From assembly GCA_009912175.1 (NCBI GenBank), contig WNDQ01000008.1, forward strand, positions 1-64,000: 64,000 nucleotides of DNA, read 5' to 3'. This document shows, piece by piece, positions 45,541 to 56,783 of the stretch. The notes under the pieces are model-generated. The model did not search any database. It saw nothing but the letters and a program-made list of their open reading frames with translations, and was not told the origin of the DNA. Both the position numbers and the translations under genes were made by a program. The DNA is from Paracidovorax wautersii. Its GTDB lineage: Bacteria; Pseudomonadota; Gammaproteobacteria; Burkholderiales; Burkholderiaceae_C. Numbering within the stretch: position 1 is the first letter of the stretch; every line of letters begins with the position of its first letter.

Positions 45541-48072
45541 TCAGTTGCGGAACAGGTCCAGGATGCGGTTGCGTTCGTCGGCCGGCGGCAGCGGCTGCGT
45601 CGGGATGCCTTCGTTGCCGGTGGTGCCGGTGTTGTCCTGGATCAGCGGGCCTTCGGTCATGCCCAGCGTCTTGACGCCGCCGTCCCAGGCGTATTCGTCG
45701 AAGGCCCAGTCGCCGTTGACGTAGGTCACGCCCGAGGGCGGCGTGTATTCGCGCACCGGCACGCCCTTGAGCGCGGTCTGCATGTAGTCGACCCAGATCG
45801 GCAGGGCCAGGCCGCCGCCGGTCTCGCGCGAGCCAAGCTTGCGCGGGTTGTCGTAGCCGATCCAGGTGGCGGCCACCAGCGTGGGCTGAAAGCCCACGAA
45901 CCAGGCGTCCAGCGAGTCGTTGGTGGTGCCGGTCTTGCCGTAGATGTCGGGCCGCTTGAGCAGCGCCTGGGTGCGTGCGGCGGTGCCGCTGCGCGCGACT
46001 TCCTGCAGCATGCTCTGCATGATGAAGGCATTGCGCGCGCTGATCACACGCATGGATTCGTCCAGCGGCTTGGGCACGGTTTCGGCCAGCACCTGGCCAC
46101 GCTGGTCGGTGACCTTGGTGATCAGGTAGGGGTTGACGCGGTAGCCGCCGTTGGCAAAGACCTCGTAGGCCGTGGCCATCTGCATGGGCGTGACCGAACC
46201 GGCGCCCAGCGCCATGGTGAGGTAGGCCGGGTGCTTGGCGGCCTCGAAGCCGAAGCGTGTGATCCACTGCTGCGCGTACGTCGGGCCGATGTGCTGCAGC
46301 GTCAGCACGGTCGGGATGTTGCGCGACTTGGCCAGCGCGCGACGCGCGGTCATGGGGCCGTCGAACGAGCCTTCGTAGTTCTTGGGCGCCCAGGCCTGGC
46401 CGCCGGTGACGGACGAGCCGAAGAACAGCGGCGCGTCGTTGAGCACCGTCATGGGCGTGATGCCTTTTTCAAGCGCGGCCGAGTAGATGAAGGGCTTGAA
46501 GCTCGAACCCGGCTGGCGCCAGGCCTGCGTGACGTGGTTGAACTTGTTCTTGTTGAAGTCGAAGCCGCCCACCAGCGAGATGACGGCGCCGGTGCTGGGG
46601 TCGAGTGCCACAAAAGCGCCTTCGACCTCGGGCAGTTGCGTGAGGTCCCAGCCGCCCTTGTTGTTGGGCGAGATGCGCACGATGGCGCCCGGGCGGATCT
46701 TGAGCTTGGGCGGCGCGTTGGCGGCCAGGCCCGACTGCACGGGCTTCAGGCCATCGCCGGTGATGTCGATGCGCTCGCCGTTGCTGTTTTCCACCGTCAC
46801 GCGGCGCGCATCGGCCGCGAGCACCACGGCGGCGCGCACGTCGCCGTTGTCGGGGTGGTCGTCCAGCGCCTGGTCGATGGCGTCGTCGAGCGCCGCGGCA
46901 TTGCTGGGCAGGTCGATGAAGCCCTCGGGGCCGCGGTAGAACTGGCGCTTTTCGTAGTCCTGCAGCCCGTTGCGCAGCGCGGTGTAGGCCGCGTTCTGGT
47001 CGGCCGCCTTGATGGTGGTGTAGACGTTGATGCCGCGTGTGTAGGTTTCGGCGCCGTACTTGGCGTAGACCAGCTGGCGCACCATTTCGGTGGCGAACTC
47101 GGCATGCACGCTGCGGCTGTTGCCGCTGTCGTCGACATTGCCGGCGGTGCTGGGCGCGGCGTTCGGGCCGCGGCGCAGGTAGACACGCTCCTGCTTGGCG
47201 GCCTGGCCTTGCTCGCGCGTGATGAAGCCGGCGTCGACCATGCGGTCGATGATGTAGAGCTGGCGTTGCGTGGCGCGCTTGAAGTTGTTGAACGGGTTGT
47301 TGGCCGACGGCGCCTTGGGCAGGCCGGCCAGCATGGCGGCCTCGGCAATGGTGATGTCCTTGAGCGGCTTGCCGAAGTAGGTTTCGCTGGCAGCGGCAAA
47401 ACCGTAGGAGCGGTGGCCCAGGAAGATCTGGTTCATGTAGATCTCGAGGATCTGGTCCTTGCTGAGCAGGTGCTCGAGCTTGAAGGTCAGCAAAATCTCG
47501 TAGATCTTGCGTGTGTAGGTACGCTCGGACGACAGGTAGACGTTGCGCGCGACCTGCATGGTGATGGTCGAGGCGCCCTGGTTGATGCTGCCGCCCAGGT
47601 TGGAGACGGCCGCACGCACCACGCCGATGTAGTCGACGCCGCCGTGCGAGTAGAAACGCGCGTCCTCGATGGCGAGCACGGCGTCCTTCATCACCTTGGG
47701 GATCTCGTTGATGGGCACCAGGCGGCGGCGTTCCTCGCCGAACTCGCCCAGCAGGCTGCCTTCGGCCGAGTAGATGCGCAGCGGCAGCTTGGGCTTGTAG
47801 TCGGACAACTCCGAGATGTCGGGCAGGTTGGGATAGGCCATGGCCATGGCCACGCCGATCACGCAGGCCATCGTCAGCAGGCCCGCGGCCAGCAGGCCGC
47901 CGGCCCAGGCCAGGCCGCGCAGGAACCAGGTGCCGGCGGTGGCGGGTTTGGGTGCCTTTTTGGCGCCGCCGGCCTTGCCGCCGTTTTTGCGCGCGCCGCT
48001 GCCGTTGCCACGGCGGGGGCCGCGGTCATCGGCCGTGGCATGGAAGTCGTCGTTGGGATCGTTGGAGTTCAT
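45541..48072 (-). CDS. mrcA: Penicillin-binding protein 1A (bifunctional transglycosylase/transpeptidase)
   Basis: The protein has 843 residues. A cytoplasmic Gly/Lys-rich tail (about 1-45) and one membrane anchor (about 52-77) precede the GT51 glycosyltransferase (EDARFYSHGGVDYIG; STITMQVARN), an OB-like insert, and the transpeptidase with S-x-x-K in PGSSFKPFIY, S-x-N in AKSRNIPT and K-T-G in YGKTGTTND. It polymerises and cross-links peptidoglycan. The ATG at 48072 is chosen over an upstream in-frame start at 48138. A strong terminator follows. A TACAAT at 48108-48103 (minus) may be its -10. Confidence 0.95.
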   Translation of the reverse strand: MNSNDPNDDFHATADDRGPRRGNGSGARKNGGKAGGAKKAPKPATAGTWFLRGLAWAGGLLAAGLLTMACVIGVAMAMAYPNLPDISELSDYKPKLPLRIYSAEGSLLGEFGEERRRLVPINEIPKVMKDAVLAIEDARFYSHGGVDYIGVVRAAVSNLGGSINQGASTITMQVARNVYLSSERTYTRKIYEILLTFKLEHLLSKDQILEIYMNQIFLGHRSYGFAAASETYFGKPLKDITIAEAAMLAGLPKAPSANNPFNNFKRATQRQLYIIDRMVDAGFITREQGQAAKQERVYLRRGPNAAPSTAGNVDDSGNSRSVHAEFATEMVRQLVYAKYGAETYTRGINVYTTIKAADQNAAYTALRNGLQDYEKRQFYRGPEGFIDLPSNAAALDDAIDQALDDHPDNGDVRAAVVLAADARRVTVENSNGERIDITGDGLKPVQSGLAANAPPKLKIRPGAIVRISPNNKGGWDLTQLPEVEGAFVALDPSTGAVISLVGGFDFNKNKFNHVTQAWRQPGSSFKPFIYSAALEKGITPMTVLNDAPLFFGSSVTGGQAWAPKNYEGSFDGPMTARRALAKSRNIPTVLTLQHIGPTYAQQWITRFGFEAAKHPAYLTMALGAGSVTPMQMATAYEVFANGGYRVNPYLITKVTDQRGQVLAETVPKPLDESMRVISARNAFIMQSMLQEVARSGTAARTQALLKRPDIYGKTGTTNDSLDAWFVGFQPTLVAATWIGYDNPRKLGSRETGGGLALPIWVDYMQTALKGVPVREYTPPSGVTYVNGDWAFDEYAWDGGVKTLGMTEGPLIQDNTGTTGNEGIPTQPLPPADERNRILDLFRN

Positions 48073-48394
48073 AGCTGAATGGCCTGGGGCTCGAGTCGCC
48101 GCATTGTAGGAAGTGTCCGTCGTCCGTCTTGTAGGCATTTAAGCCGCCTTGGGGTGCCGATGCGACGGGGCAACGGTCGGGGCGGGCGGTGCTTGACCGA
48201 TCGGAAACAAAGGCCTGACTCGAATTCGACGCGGTTGGATGGCAAAAGGGGCCCGAAGTTCGCAAAAAATCGGAACACGCCCATTCTGGGAGCCCCCGTT
48301 CCCCGAAAATGCACGCCATTTCGGGTCAGGGGACCCTCAAAAGAAGAGCGGCGCATGTCCGCAGGGAGCATGCGCCGCACGCGGGGCTGGCCGG
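48073..48394. other. Intergenic region between valS and mrcA (322 bases)
   Basis: It contains the valS terminator (48338-48378), a 7-base hairpin CCCGAAA/TTTCGGG (48302-48308, 48319-48325) of unknown role, and the mrcA promoter region with a TACAAT hexamer at 48103-48108 (minus). I see no coding sequence. Confidence 0.5.
48338..48378 (-). terminator. Intrinsic terminator of valS
   Basis: On the minus strand GCGGCGCATG (48378-48369) pairs perfectly with CATGCGCCGC (48357-48348) across an 11-base loop and is followed by TCTTCTTTT. It starts 17 bases after the valS stop codon. Confidence 0.75.
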
Positions 48395-51280
48395 TCAGCC
48401 CAGCCGCTGCAGTTGCGACTGAACCTTGTCCAGCGTGGCGGTGAAGTCGGCCAGGCGGGCGCGTTCCTGCTCGATCACGGCGGGCGGGGCCTTGGCCACG
48501 AAGGCCTCGTTGCCCAGCTTGCCGTTGACCTTGGCCAGCTCGCCGGTCAGGCGCGCCACTTCCTTGGCCAGGCGGGCTTTTTCAGCCGCCACGTCGATCT
48601 CGACGAACAGGCACAGGTGCACGTTGCCGACGACCGCCACGGGCGCGGCCTGGGCAGCGGCGGCCCAGTCGGCCTCGTGCTCGAACACCTTGACCTCGCT
48701 GAGCTTGGCCAGCGACTGCAGCACGGGCGCGATGCCCTGGATGAAGGCGGCATCACCCGTCACCAGCAGCGGCAGGCGCTGGGCGGGCGAGACGCCCAGT
48801 TCGCCGCGCAGCGTGCGGCAGGCGTCGACCAGGGCCTTCAGGCGCGCGACTTCGGCAATGGCGGCCTCGTCGATGCGCTCGGGCTGGGCCTGCGGGTAGG
48901 CCGCGATGCTGACCGATTCGCCCGCCCGGCCGGCCACGGGGGCGACCTTCTGCCAGAGCTCTTCCGTGATGAAGGGAATGACGGGGTGGGCCAGGCGCAG
49001 GATGGTTTCGAGCGTGCGGATCAGCGTGCGGCGCGTGGCGCGTTTTTGCGCGTCGTCGCCGGTCTGGATCTGCACCTTGGCGATTTCCAGGTACCAGTCG
49101 CAGAACTCGTTCCAGACGAAGTCGTAGAGCGTGTTGGCCACGTTGTCGAGGCGGTAGTCCTCGAAGCCCTTGGCGATGTCGGCCTCGACCTTCTGCAGCA
49201 GCGAGACGATCCAGCGGTCGGCCGCGCTGAAGTTCAGGTAGCCGCCGCTGCCGCACTGCTCGGGCGTGTGTTCCTGCAGGCCGCAGTCCTGGCCTTCGCA
49301 CTGCATCAGCGCAAAACGCGTGGCGTTCCAGAGCTTGTTGCAGAAGTTGCGGTAGCCCTCGCAGCGTTTGCTGTCGAAGTTGATGCTGCGGCCCAGGCTG
49401 GCCAGCGCCGCGAAGGTGAAGCGCAGCGCGTCGGCGCCATAGGCGGGGATGCCGGCCGGGAATTCCTTCTCGGTGTTCTTGCGCACCTGCGGCGCCGTTT
49501 CAGGCTTGCGCAGGCCGGTGGTGCGTTTGTCCAGCAGGGGCGCCAGTTCGATGCCGTCGATCAGGTCGACCGGGTCGAGTACGTTGCCCTCGGACTTGCT
49601 CATCTTCTTGCCCTGCGCGTCGCGCACCAGGCCGTGGATGTACACGTGCTTGAACGGCACGCGACCGGTGAAGTGCGTGGTCATCATGATCATCCGGGCG
49701 ACCCAGAAGAAGATGATGTCGTAGCCCGTGACCAGCACGCTGCTGGGCAGGTAGAGGTTGTAGTCGTCGGTGGCGGATTCCGTCTGGTTGGGCCAGCCGA
49801 GCGACGAGAACGGCACGAGCGCAGCGGAGTACCAGGTGTCGAGCACGTCGACGTCGCGCGTGAGCGTCTTGCCCGGCGCCTGGGCCTGCGCCTCGGCTTC
49901 GTTGCGGGCCACGTAGACGCGGCCGTCCTCGTCATACCAGGCGGGGATCTGGTGGCCCCACCAGAGCTGGCGGCTGATGCACCAGTCCTGGATGTTGTTC
50001 ATCCACTGGTTGTAGGTGTTGACCCAGTTCTCGGGCACGAACTTGACCTCGCCCGAGGCGACGGCGTCGATGGCCTTCTGGGCGATGGACTTGGCCGTCG
50101 GGTCCTGGTCGCTCACCTTGCTCATGGCGACGAACCACTGGTCGGTCAGCATGGGCTCGACCACCTGGCCGGTGCGGGCGCAGCGCGGCACCATGAGCTT
50201 GTGCTTCTTGGTGTCGGCCAGCAGGCCCTGGGCGTCCAGGTCGGCCACGACTTTCTTGCGCGCCACGAAACGGTCCAGGCCGCGGTAGGCCTCGGGCGCG
50301 TTGTCGTTGATCGCCGCGCCCAGCGTCAGCACGCCGATGATGGGCAGACCGTGGCGCTGGCCGACGGCGTAGTCGTTGTGGTCGTGCGCGGGCGTGACCT
50401 TGACCACGCCGGTGCCGAACTCGCGGTCGACGTAGTCGTCGGCAATGATGGGGATCTGGCGGCCGACCAGCGGCAGCGTCACCGGCTGGCCGATCAGGTG
50501 GCGGTAACGCTCGTCCTCGGGGTGGACCATCACGGCCACGTCGCCCAGCAGCGTTTCAGGACGTGTGGTGGCGACCACCAGCGGCTCGCCCGCGCCACTG
50601 GCCAGCGGGTAGCGTATGTGCCACAGGAAGCCGTCTTCCTCTTCGCTTTCGACTTCCAGGTCGGAGACGGCCGACTGCAGCACCGGGTCCCAGTTGACCA
50701 GGCGCTTGCCGCGGTAGATCAGGCCCTGTTCATAGAGCTTGACGAAGGTGTCGGTCACCACGGCCGAGAGCTTGTCGTCCATGGTGAAGTACTCGTGGCT
50801 CCAGTCCACGCTGGCGCCCATGCGGCGCATCTGGTTGGTGATGGTGTTGCCCGACTGCTCTTTCCATTCCCACACGCGCGCGACGAAGTTTTTGCGGGCT
50901 TCGGCGGGCGTGGGGCCCATGTCGTGGCGGTTGATGCCCTGCGCCTGCAACTGGCGCTCGACCACGATCTGCGTGGCGATGCCCGCGTGGTCGGTGCCCG
51001 GCACCCACAGCGTGTTGTGGCCGCGCATGCGGTGGTAGCGCGTGAGGCTGTCCATCACGGTCTGGTTGAAGGCGTGGCCCATGTGCAGCGTGCCGGTCAC
51101 GTTGGGCGGCGGCAGTTGGACGGCGAACGACAGCTCGCCCGCCTTGGGCTGGCCCGTGCCGCGCCAGCCGGCGTGCGCGTAGTTGCGCTGCTCCCAGGCC
51201 GGACCCCATTGGGCCTCGATGGCGGCGGGTTCGAAGGATTTGGACAGGCTGTCCAGGCCGGGTTGTGTGGAAGTGCTCAT
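48395..51280 (-). CDS. valS: Valyl-tRNA synthetase
   Basis: The protein has 961 residues. HIGH-type motif [15 protein letters not shown], the CP1 editing domain with [19 protein letters not shown], and KMSKSEGNV are all present. The C-terminal anticodon-binding region ends with a Val-RS coiled coil ([18 protein letters not shown] and [15 protein letters not shown]). It charges tRNA-Val. The ATG at 51280 gives the family N-terminus. Followed by a strong hairpin terminator. Confidence 0.97.
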   Translation of the reverse strand: MSTSTQPGLDSLSKSFEPAAIEAQWGPAWEQRNYAHAGWRGTGQPKAGELSFAVQLPPPNVTGTLHMGHAFNQTVMDSLTRYHRMRGHNTLWVPGTDHAGIATQIVVERQLQAQGINRHDMGPTPAEARKNFVARVWEWKEQSGNTITNQMRRMGASVDWSHEYFTMDDKLSAVVTDTFVKLYEQGLIYRGKRLVNWDPVLQSAVSDLEVESEEEDGFLWHIRYPLASGAGEPLVVATTRPETLLGDVAVMVHPEDERYRHLIGQPVTLPLVGRQIPIIADDYVDREFGTGVVKVTPAHDHNDYAVGQRHGLPIIGVLTLGAAINDNAPEAYRGLDRFVARKKVVADLDAQGLLADTKKHKLMVPRCARTGQVVEPMLTDQWFVAMSKVSDQDPTAKSIAQKAIDAVASGEVKFVPENWVNTYNQWMNNIQDWCISRQLWWGHQIPAWYDEDGRVYVARNEAEAQAQAPGKTLTRDVDVLDTWYSAALVPFSSLGWPNQTESATDDYNLYLPSSVLVTGYDIIFFWVARMIMMTTHFTGRVPFKHVYIHGLVRDAQGKKMSKSEGNVLDPVDLIDGIELAPLLDKRTTGLRKPETAPQVRKNTEKEFPAGIPAYGADALRFTFAALASLGRSINFDSKRCEGYRNFCNKLWNATRFALMQCEGQDCGLQEHTPEQCGSGGYLNFSAADRWIVSLLQKVEADIAKGFEDYRLDNVANTLYDFVWNEFCDWYLEIAKVQIQTGDDAQKRATRRTLIRTLETILRLAHPVIPFITEELWQKVAPVAGRAGESVSIAAYPQAQPERIDEAAIAEVARLKALVDACRTLRGELGVSPAQRLPLLVTGDAAFIQGIAPVLQSLAKLSEVKVFEHEADWAAAAQAAPVAVVGNVHLCLFVEIDVAAEKARLAKEVARLTGELAKVNGKLGNEAFVAKAPPAVIEQERARLADFTATLDKVQSQLQRLG

Positions 51281-51419
51281 GGGTACCAATTTCGGAGCGC
51301 GGCTTGGTGCCGTGCAATGACTTGTGCCGGGTTGACTGCCAGCGGGGCGGTCCGTAGCCGCCGGCCGCGCGGCGCCCGCGGTCGGGCAAACCTGAGATTT
51401 TATCGGTTGACTGGGACGA

Positions 51420-52769
51420 TCAGCGTGCCAAGGGGGCGGGCCGGTGGCCGCTGACGTGGGCGCCGGCGTCGGCCGGCAGGCGCCGCGCGTCGAGCAGGGC
51501 CAGCAGCGCCAGCCCCGAGCTGGCGGCCAGGGCCCAGCGGAAGGCGGCCGGCGGCAGGCTGGCGGCGCCGGCATCGTCCGCGCCCAGCAGCCAGGCCGCC
51601 ACGCTCAGCGCCAGCGCGCCCACCGCGATGCCCAGCCCGGTGTTGAACTGCTGCAGCATGCTTGTGAGCGTGGAGGCGTCGCTCATGCGTGGCTGCGCGA
51701 TGTCGGCAAAAGCCAGCGTGTTGAGCGCGGTGAACTGGATCGAGCGGTTGACGCCGCAGACGAACAGCACCGCCGCGATCAGCGCCACGGGCGTTTCGCG
51801 CGTGAAGGCCGCGCAGGCGGCAAAGCCCGCGGCCACCAGCAGCCCGTTGCCCAGCAGCAGGCGCCGGAAACCCCAGCGCCGCAGCATGGGTGTGGTGGCC
51901 GGCTTGATGAGCAGGTTGCCCGCGAACAGCGCCAGCAGCATCAGGCCCGCGTCCACGGCGGAAAAACCCAGGGCGAGCTGGAACATCAGCGGCAGCAGAA
52001 AGGGCGCGCTGCCCAGCGCGATGCGAAACAGCGAGCCGCCGACCACCGTGACCGCGAAGGTCGGCACGCGCAGCGGCTCCAGGCTCAGCAGCGGCGCCGG
52101 GCTGCGCTGGAAATGGCGCCAGGCCAGCGCCAGCAGCCCATTCACCGGGCGATGGCTGGCCCACTCCACACCCAGCATGAGCAGGCTGCAGCCCACGGCC
52201 GTCAGCCCGAAGCCCCAGCCGTCGAAGCGGCGCACCTGGGCGGTGGGGCCTTCGTGGATCAGGCGGCGCGCCGCCCACAGCGCCAGCAGGCCCAGCGGCA
52301 CGTTGAGAAAGAAGATCCAGTGCCAGCCCCAGTGCGTCGCGATCCAGCCGCCCAGGGCCGGGCCCAGCACCGGCGCGGCCAGCCCCGGCCAGGTGATGGT
52401 GGCGATGGCGCGCACCAGGTCCTTCTTGGCCGTGGTCCGCAAGACCACCAGCCGCCCGACCGGCACCATCAGCGCGCCGCCCAGGCCCTGCAGCACCCGC
52501 GCGGCGGTGGAGCTGGCCAGGCTGCCGCTCAGGCCGCACCAGATCGAGCTGAGCGTGAACACCACGATGGCCAGCGTGAACATGCGGCGCGGCCCGAAGC
52601 GGTCGGCCAGCCAGCCGCTGGCCGGAATGCCCACGGCAATCGCCAGCAGGTAGGCGCTCAGCCCGATGGACAGCCGTGCCGGCTCCACCCCGAAGCTCTG
52701 GGCCATGGCCGGCAGCGCGGTGGTGATGATGGTGGCGTCCAGGTTCTCCATGAAGAAGACCGCGGCCAC
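51420..52769 (-). CDS. MFS transporter, DHA2-like (probable 5' frameshift)
   Basis: The open frame codes for 449 residues from a GTG at 52769, with about 13-14 membrane segments. Motif A is [10 protein letters not shown] and motif C-like [14 protein letters not shown] is present, as in drug exporters. The start is abnormal: upstream in the same frame the DNA continues D-T-L-P-A-P-S-P-S-R-W-I-P-F-L, a natural N-terminus of this family, with no start codon. An ATG near 52815 is one base out of frame. One extra C in the ACACCC run would join them. The likely full gene runs to about 52815. Confidence 0.8.
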   Translation of the reverse strand: MAAVFFMENLDATIITTALPAMAQSFGVEPARLSIGLSAYLLAIAVGIPASGWLADRFGPRRMFTLAIVVFTLSSIWCGLSGSLASSTAARVLQGLGGALMVPVGRLVVLRTTAKKDLVRAIATITWPGLAAPVLGPALGGWIATHWGWHWIFFLNVPLGLLALWAARRLIHEGPTAQVRRFDGWGFGLTAVGCSLLMLGVEWASHRPVNGLLALAWRHFQRSPAPLLSLEPLRVPTFAVTVVGGSLFRIALGSAPFLLPLMFQLALGFSAVDAGLMLLALFAGNLLIKPATTPMLRRWGFRRLLLGNGLLVAAGFAACAAFTRETPVALIAAVLFVCGVNRSIQFTALNTLAFADIAQPRMSDASTLTSMLQQFNTGLGIAVGALALSVAAWLLGADDAGAASLPPAAFRWALAASSGLALLALLDARRLPADAGAHVSGHRPAPLAR

Positions 52770-52966
52770 CAGGAAAGGAATCCAGCGCGAGGGCGACGGG
52801 GCGGGGAGGGTGTCATGGGGGCGAGGGGCTCAAGCGAGTACGGCAGATGCGCGACGCTACACGAAATCCGGACCGTCGACCGCGGGTGGGCGGCTTACCC
52901 CCGAGCGGTCACATGCCCGCGCGCCAGCCCATAATCAGGGCCGCCTGATTCTTGGAGATGCTTGTC

Positions 52967-53752
52967 ATGCTGTTCGTGTTGTCCCCGGCCAAGGCGCTGG
53001 ATTACGAGACGCCCCTGCCGCCGGCGCTGGCAGGTCTGCCGCACACCCTGCCGCAATTCCTGCCCCAGACGCGCGAGCTGATCGCGGTGCTCAAGACGAA
53101 GTCGCCGCAGCAGATCGCCGAGCTGATGAGCCTGAGCGATGCGCTGTCGGCCCTCAACGTCGCGCGTTACCAGGCCTGGAGCCCGAAGTTCACCGCCGCC
53201 AATGCGCGCCAGGCCGTGCTCGCCTTCAACGGCGACGTCTACGAAGGCCTGGACGCGCGCAGCCTGAGCCTGGACGACCTGGCCTGGACCCAGCAGCACG
53301 TGGGCCTGCTCAGCGGCCTGTACGGCGTGCTGCGCCCGCTCGACCTGATGCAGCCTTACCGCCTGGAGATGGGCACCCGCCTGGCCACGGACCAGGGCGC
53401 CAATCTCTACAAGTTCTGGGGCCGCACCATGGCCGATTACCTCAACGGCGCGTTGCAGGCCGACGCCACGCCGGTGCTGGTCAACCTGGCCTCGCAGGAA
53501 TACTTCAAGTCGGTCGACCTCAAGGTGCTCAAGGCGCGGGTGGTCGAGTGTGTGTTCGAGGAATGGAAAAACGGCCAGTACAAGGTCATCAGCTTCGCGG
53601 CCAAGCGTGCGCGCGGCCTGATGACGCGCTACGCCGTCACCCACCGCATCGCCACGCCCGACAAGCTCAAGGGCTTCGACCTGGAAGGCTATGCCTACAC
53701 CGCCGAAGCGTCGCAGCCCGACCGCCTGGTGTTCCGGCGTCGCACGGCTTGA
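52967..53752 (+). CDS. yaaA: Peroxide-stress protein YaaA
   Basis: The protein has 261 residues, matching the DUF328 family. It has [14 protein letters not shown] at the start, [30 protein letters not shown] and FKFWG-like [13 protein letters not shown] segments, and [12 protein letters not shown]. YaaA limits free iron and DNA damage under H2O2 in E. coli. The ATG at 52967 is chosen for its family fit and the GGAG nine bases upstream. Two in-frame ATGs lie just before it. Confidence 0.95.
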   Translation: MLFVLSPAKALDYETPLPPALAGLPHTLPQFLPQTRELIAVLKTKSPQQIAELMSLSDALSALNVARYQAWSPKFTAANARQAVLAFNGDVYEGLDARSLSLDDLAWTQQHVGLLSGLYGVLRPLDLMQPYRLEMGTRLATDQGANLYKFWGRTMADYLNGALQADATPVLVNLASQEYFKSVDLKVLKARVVECVFEEWKNGQYKVISFAAKRARGLMTRYAVTHRIATPDKLKGFDLEGYAYTAEASQPDRLVFRRRTA

Positions 53753-53856
53753 TCGCGACTGCCGCCAGCGCTGGATGCGCCTGCGGCTGACGTGGCCGAG
53801 CGGGCGGCTGGGGTAAGCTGCCAGGCGTCTGTTTGCGTCACAGGAGCCCCCGGTCC

Positions 53857-54708
53857 ATGAGTCAAGCCATCACGCCCGAACTGCAGCAGTGGATCCGCCA
53901 GCAGGCCGCTGCCGGCCAGCCGAACGCTGCCTTGCTCGCCAGCATGGTGGAGGCCGGATGGCAGGAGTCCGTGGCGGCAGCGGCGCTGAGCACGGTGCTG
54001 GGCGGCGGGCCGGCGCCGGGCGCGGCCGCAGCGGGTGAGCCAGGGGCTGCTGCCGTGGTGCCCGAGCCCGACCTGGACGACTCCCCGCTCGACCTGGACG
54101 TGGGCGACCGCCGCGTGCAGGTGCTGGCCAGCCTGCGCCACCCGCGTGTCGTGCTGTTCGGCAACCTGCTCGACGCGGCCGAGTGCGAAGCGCTGATCGC
54201 CGCCGCGCGCCCGCGCATGCAGCGTTCCATGACGGTGGCCAGCCAGACCGGCGGCGAAGAAATCAACGAGGACCGCACCAGCAGCGGCATGTTTTTTGCC
54301 CGCGGTGAGAGCGACGTGGTGCAGCGCATTGAGGCGCGCATCGCACGCCTGCTCAACTGGCCGGTGGACAACGGCGAGGGCCTGCAGGTGCTGCGCTACG
54401 GCGTGGGCGCCGAATACAAGCCGCACTACGACTACTTTGACCCGGCCGAGCCGGGCACCCCGCGCATCCTGGCGCGCGGCGGCCAGCGTGTGGGCACGCT
54501 GGTGATCTACCTCAACGAGCCCGAGCAGGGCGGCGGCACCACCTTCCCCGACGCCTCGTTCGAGGTCGCACCCCGGCGCGGCCACGCCGTGTTTTTTTCC
54601 TACGCCCGGCCCGAGGCATCCACCCGCACGCTGCACGGCGGCGCGCCCGTGCTGCGCGGCGAGAAATGGATCGCCACCAAATGGCTGCGTGAACGCGCCT
54701 TTGTCTGA
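53857..54708 (+). CDS. Prolyl-4-hydroxylase-like Fe(II)/2-oxoglutarate oxygenase
   Basis: The protein has 283 residues. An N-terminal helical part (about 1-60, WIRQQAAAGQPNAALLASMVEAGW) precedes an acidic linker and the P4Hc domain with iron ligands H and D in YKPHYDYF, the distal His in TLHGG (STRTLHGGAPV) and Lys in RGEKWIATKW for 2-oxoglutarate. Bacterial members hydroxylate proline in proteins such as EF-Tu. AGGAG lies ten bases before the ATG at 53857. It is 40 bases upstream of the hydrolase. Confidence 0.9.
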   Translation: MSQAITPELQQWIRQQAAAGQPNAALLASMVEAGWQESVAAAALSTVLGGGPAPGAAAAGEPGAAAVVPEPDLDDSPLDLDVGDRRVQVLASLRHPRVVLFGNLLDAAECEALIAAARPRMQRSMTVASQTGGEEINEDRTSSGMFFARGESDVVQRIEARIARLLNWPVDNGEGLQVLRYGVGAEYKPHYDYFDPAEPGTPRILARGGQRVGTLVIYLNEPEQGGGTTFPDASFEVAPRRGHAVFFSYARPEASTRTLHGGAPVLRGEKWIATKWLRERAFV

Positions 54709-54748
54709 AAAAAAACAGGTTCTGAATTCGCCGCAGGAGAGCGCGCCC

Positions 54749-55744
54749 ATGCACATCCACGCCAACGGCATCCGCATCGAAGTCGAGGACAGCGAGGCAT
54801 TGCCGGGCGCCGTCCCCGGCGCGCTCAGGCCGGACGGCCAGGACAAGCCGGTCGTGCTGTTGATCATGGGGCTGGGCATGCAACTCATCGCCTGGCCCGA
54901 CGTGTTCGTGGACGCGCTGGTGGCGGCCGGCTTTCGTGTGGTGCGTTTCGACAACCGCGACGCCGGCTTGAGCGAGGACATGGGCCGGCGCGGCGTGCGC
55001 ACGCCCAACCCGCTGTGGTACGCGCTGCGCAGCCGGCTGGGCCTGCCGGCGCGGCCACCCTACACCCTGCAGGACATGGCCGAGGATGCGCTGGGCGTGC
55101 TCGACGCGCTGGGCATTGCGCGGGCGCATGTGGTGGGCGCCTCGATGGGCGGCATGGTGGCGCAGCGCGTGGCCATCACGGCGCCGCATCGCACCATCAG
55201 CCTGACCAGCATGATCAGCACCAGTGGCGCGGCCGGGCTGCCGGGACCGGCGCCGCAGGTGCTCAAGGCGCTGCTGCGGCCGGCCACGGCCGCCGAGCGC
55301 GCGGGAAACGAAGCCGCGCTGGTGGTGCGCGGCATGCGGCTGTTCCAGCTCATCGGCAGCCCCGATCATCCGTTCGACGACGTGCAATTGCGCGCCAGCG
55401 TTGGCGCGGCCGTGCGGCGCAGCGTGCGAGCGCAGGGCACGCTACGCCAGTTGATGGCGGTGGCTGCCGACACGCGGCGCGCGGACCTGCTGGCGCAGAT
55501 CCGCTGCCCGGCGCTGGTCCTGCATGGCGATGCCGACACCATGCTGCCGTTGGCGTGTGGCGCCGACACGGCGCGCCGCATTCCAGGTGCGCGCCTGGTC
55601 GTGTTGCCGGGCATGGGCCATCTTTGGCCCGATGAAGCCTATGGCGCCTGGACTGCGCACTTGCTGGCCTTCCTGGCCGAATGCGATTTGGCCGAGACCG
55701 CAGGGGTGGCGACGTCACCGGCTGCCGCCGCTTTTTTACAATAG
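54749..55744 (+). CDS. Alpha/beta-hydrolase
   Basis: The protein has 331 residues. It has the oxyanion strand [26 protein letters not shown], nucleophile elbow G-A-S-M-G-G, acid D in [10 protein letters not shown] and catalytic His in GMGHLWP. The LGMQ and DNRDAGLS segments resemble the group annotated as carboxylesterases or haloperoxidase-like hydrolases. I start it at the ATG at 54749, which has AGGAG nine bases upstream; an in-frame GTG at 54689 overlaps the previous gene. The substrate is unknown. Confidence 0.87.
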   Translation: MHIHANGIRIEVEDSEALPGAVPGALRPDGQDKPVVLLIMGLGMQLIAWPDVFVDALVAAGFRVVRFDNRDAGLSEDMGRRGVRTPNPLWYALRSRLGLPARPPYTLQDMAEDALGVLDALGIARAHVVGASMGGMVAQRVAITAPHRTISLTSMISTSGAAGLPGPAPQVLKALLRPATAAERAGNEAALVVRGMRLFQLIGSPDHPFDDVQLRASVGAAVRRSVRAQGTLRQLMAVAADTRRADLLAQIRCPALVLHGDADTMLPLACGADTARRIPGARLVVLPGMGHLWPDEAYGAWTAHLLAFLAECDLAETAGVATSPAAAAFLQ

Positions 55745-55838
55745 CCCGGTTGCGGCCTGTGGGCCGCCGGCTGTTTCTGGCGCACTGCACGCCGCGGTGC
55801 TGCCCTCCCGTTTTCCGATCCCTTGCCGCTTCGACGCT

Positions 55839-56693
55839 ATGTCCATCCCGTCTTCCCCCGTCAGTCCCAACACGCCCGAACAATCCCAGCTTGGCAAAAC
55901 CTCGGCCTATGTCGACCAGTACGACGCCAGCCTGTTGTTCCCCATCGCGCGCCAGGGCAAGCGTGACGAGATCGGCGTCACCGGCGCGCTGCCCTTTGTG
56001 GGCGCCGACCTGTGGACGGCCTATGAGCTGAGCTGGCTCAACCCGCGCGGCAAGCCGCAGGTGGCGCTGGCCCAGGTGACGGTGCCGTGCGACTCGCCCA
56101 ACATCGTGGAAAGCAAGTCCTTCAAGCTCTACCTCAACAGCTTCAACAACACGCGGCTGGACAGCGCCGACGCGGTGCGCATGGCCCTGCAGGCCGACCT
56201 GAGCATGGCCGCCGGCGCCAGCGTGGGCGTGAGCCTGGTGCTGCCCGAGGCGTTCGACGCGCAGCCCATTCATGAGCTGGACGGCCTGGACCTCGACCGG
56301 CTGGACATCGAGTGCGACCGCTACACGCCCGCGCCCGAACTGCTGCGCGCGCAGTTCGACGAAGCGCCGGTCACCGAGGTGCTGGTTTCCAACCTGCTCA
56401 AGAGCAACTGCCTGGTCACCGGCCAGCCCGACTGGGGCAGCGTGCAGATCAGCTACAGCGGCCCGCAGATCGACCAGGAAGGATTGTTGCAATACCTTGT
56501 GAGCTTTCGCAACCACAACGAATTCCACGAGCAGTGCGTCGAACGCATCTACACGGACATCTGGCAGCGCTGCAAGCCGGTGAAGCTGGCCGTCTATGCA
56601 CGCTACACGCGGCGCGGCGGACTGGACATCAGCCCCTGGCGCAGCAGTTATCCGCAGGCGCTGCCGCGCGCGGTGCGCACGGCGCGCCAGTAA
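55839..56693 (+). CDS. queF: NADPH-dependent 7-cyano-7-deazaguanine reductase
   Basis: The protein has 284 residues, the long two-half form as in E. coli (282). The first half has the [11 protein letters not shown] signature and the second half the catalytic Cys in [14 protein letters not shown], plus F-H-E-Q-C near the C-terminus. QueF reduces preQ0 to preQ1 in queuosine synthesis. The ATG at 55839 gives the family N-terminus. A strong hairpin follows the gene. Together with gluQ, the window carries two steps of tRNA queuosine metabolism. Confidence 0.96.
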   Translation: MSIPSSPVSPNTPEQSQLGKTSAYVDQYDASLLFPIARQGKRDEIGVTGALPFVGADLWTAYELSWLNPRGKPQVALAQVTVPCDSPNIVESKSFKLYLNSFNNTRLDSADAVRMALQADLSMAAGASVGVSLVLPEAFDAQPIHELDGLDLDRLDIECDRYTPAPELLRAQFDEAPVTEVLVSNLLKSNCLVTGQPDWGSVQISYSGPQIDQEGLLQYLVSFRNHNEFHEQCVERIYTDIWQRCKPVKLAVYARYTRRGGLDISPWRSSYPQALPRAVRTARQ

Positions 56694-56708
56694 GGCCGAT
56701 CCAATGAA

Positions 56709-56746
56709 GCAGCCCCCGCACCGTCATCGAACGGTGCGGGGGCTGC
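56709..56746. terminator. Bidirectional 16-base hairpin between convergent genes
   Basis: GCAGCCCCCGCACCGT pairs perfectly with ACGGTGCGGGGGCTGC across a 6-base loop, in the 90-base gap between queF (plus) and the PAP2 gene (minus). Neither flank has a run of T longer than two, so a very stable stem compensates for a poor tail. Confidence 0.7.
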
Positions 56747-56783
56747 GTCGTTGTGGGCCGCTGGCGGCCCTTTGCCTGCCCGA

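Noticed and set aside
44659-48078. A 1139-codon plus-strand open frame opposite mrcA and the aldolase gene
   Set aside because: It crosses two well-supported minus-strand genes and a terminator, and its composition is typical of antisense shadow frames.
48302-48325. CCCGAAA/TTTCGGG hairpin in the valS-mrcA gap as a riboswitch or terminator
   Set aside because: The stem is only 7 bases, there is no T-run and no aptamer-like structure that I recognise; left as an unexplained hairpin.
48239-51454. A 1071-codon plus-strand open frame opposite valS
   Set aside because: valS is certain on the other strand; the frame has no family features.
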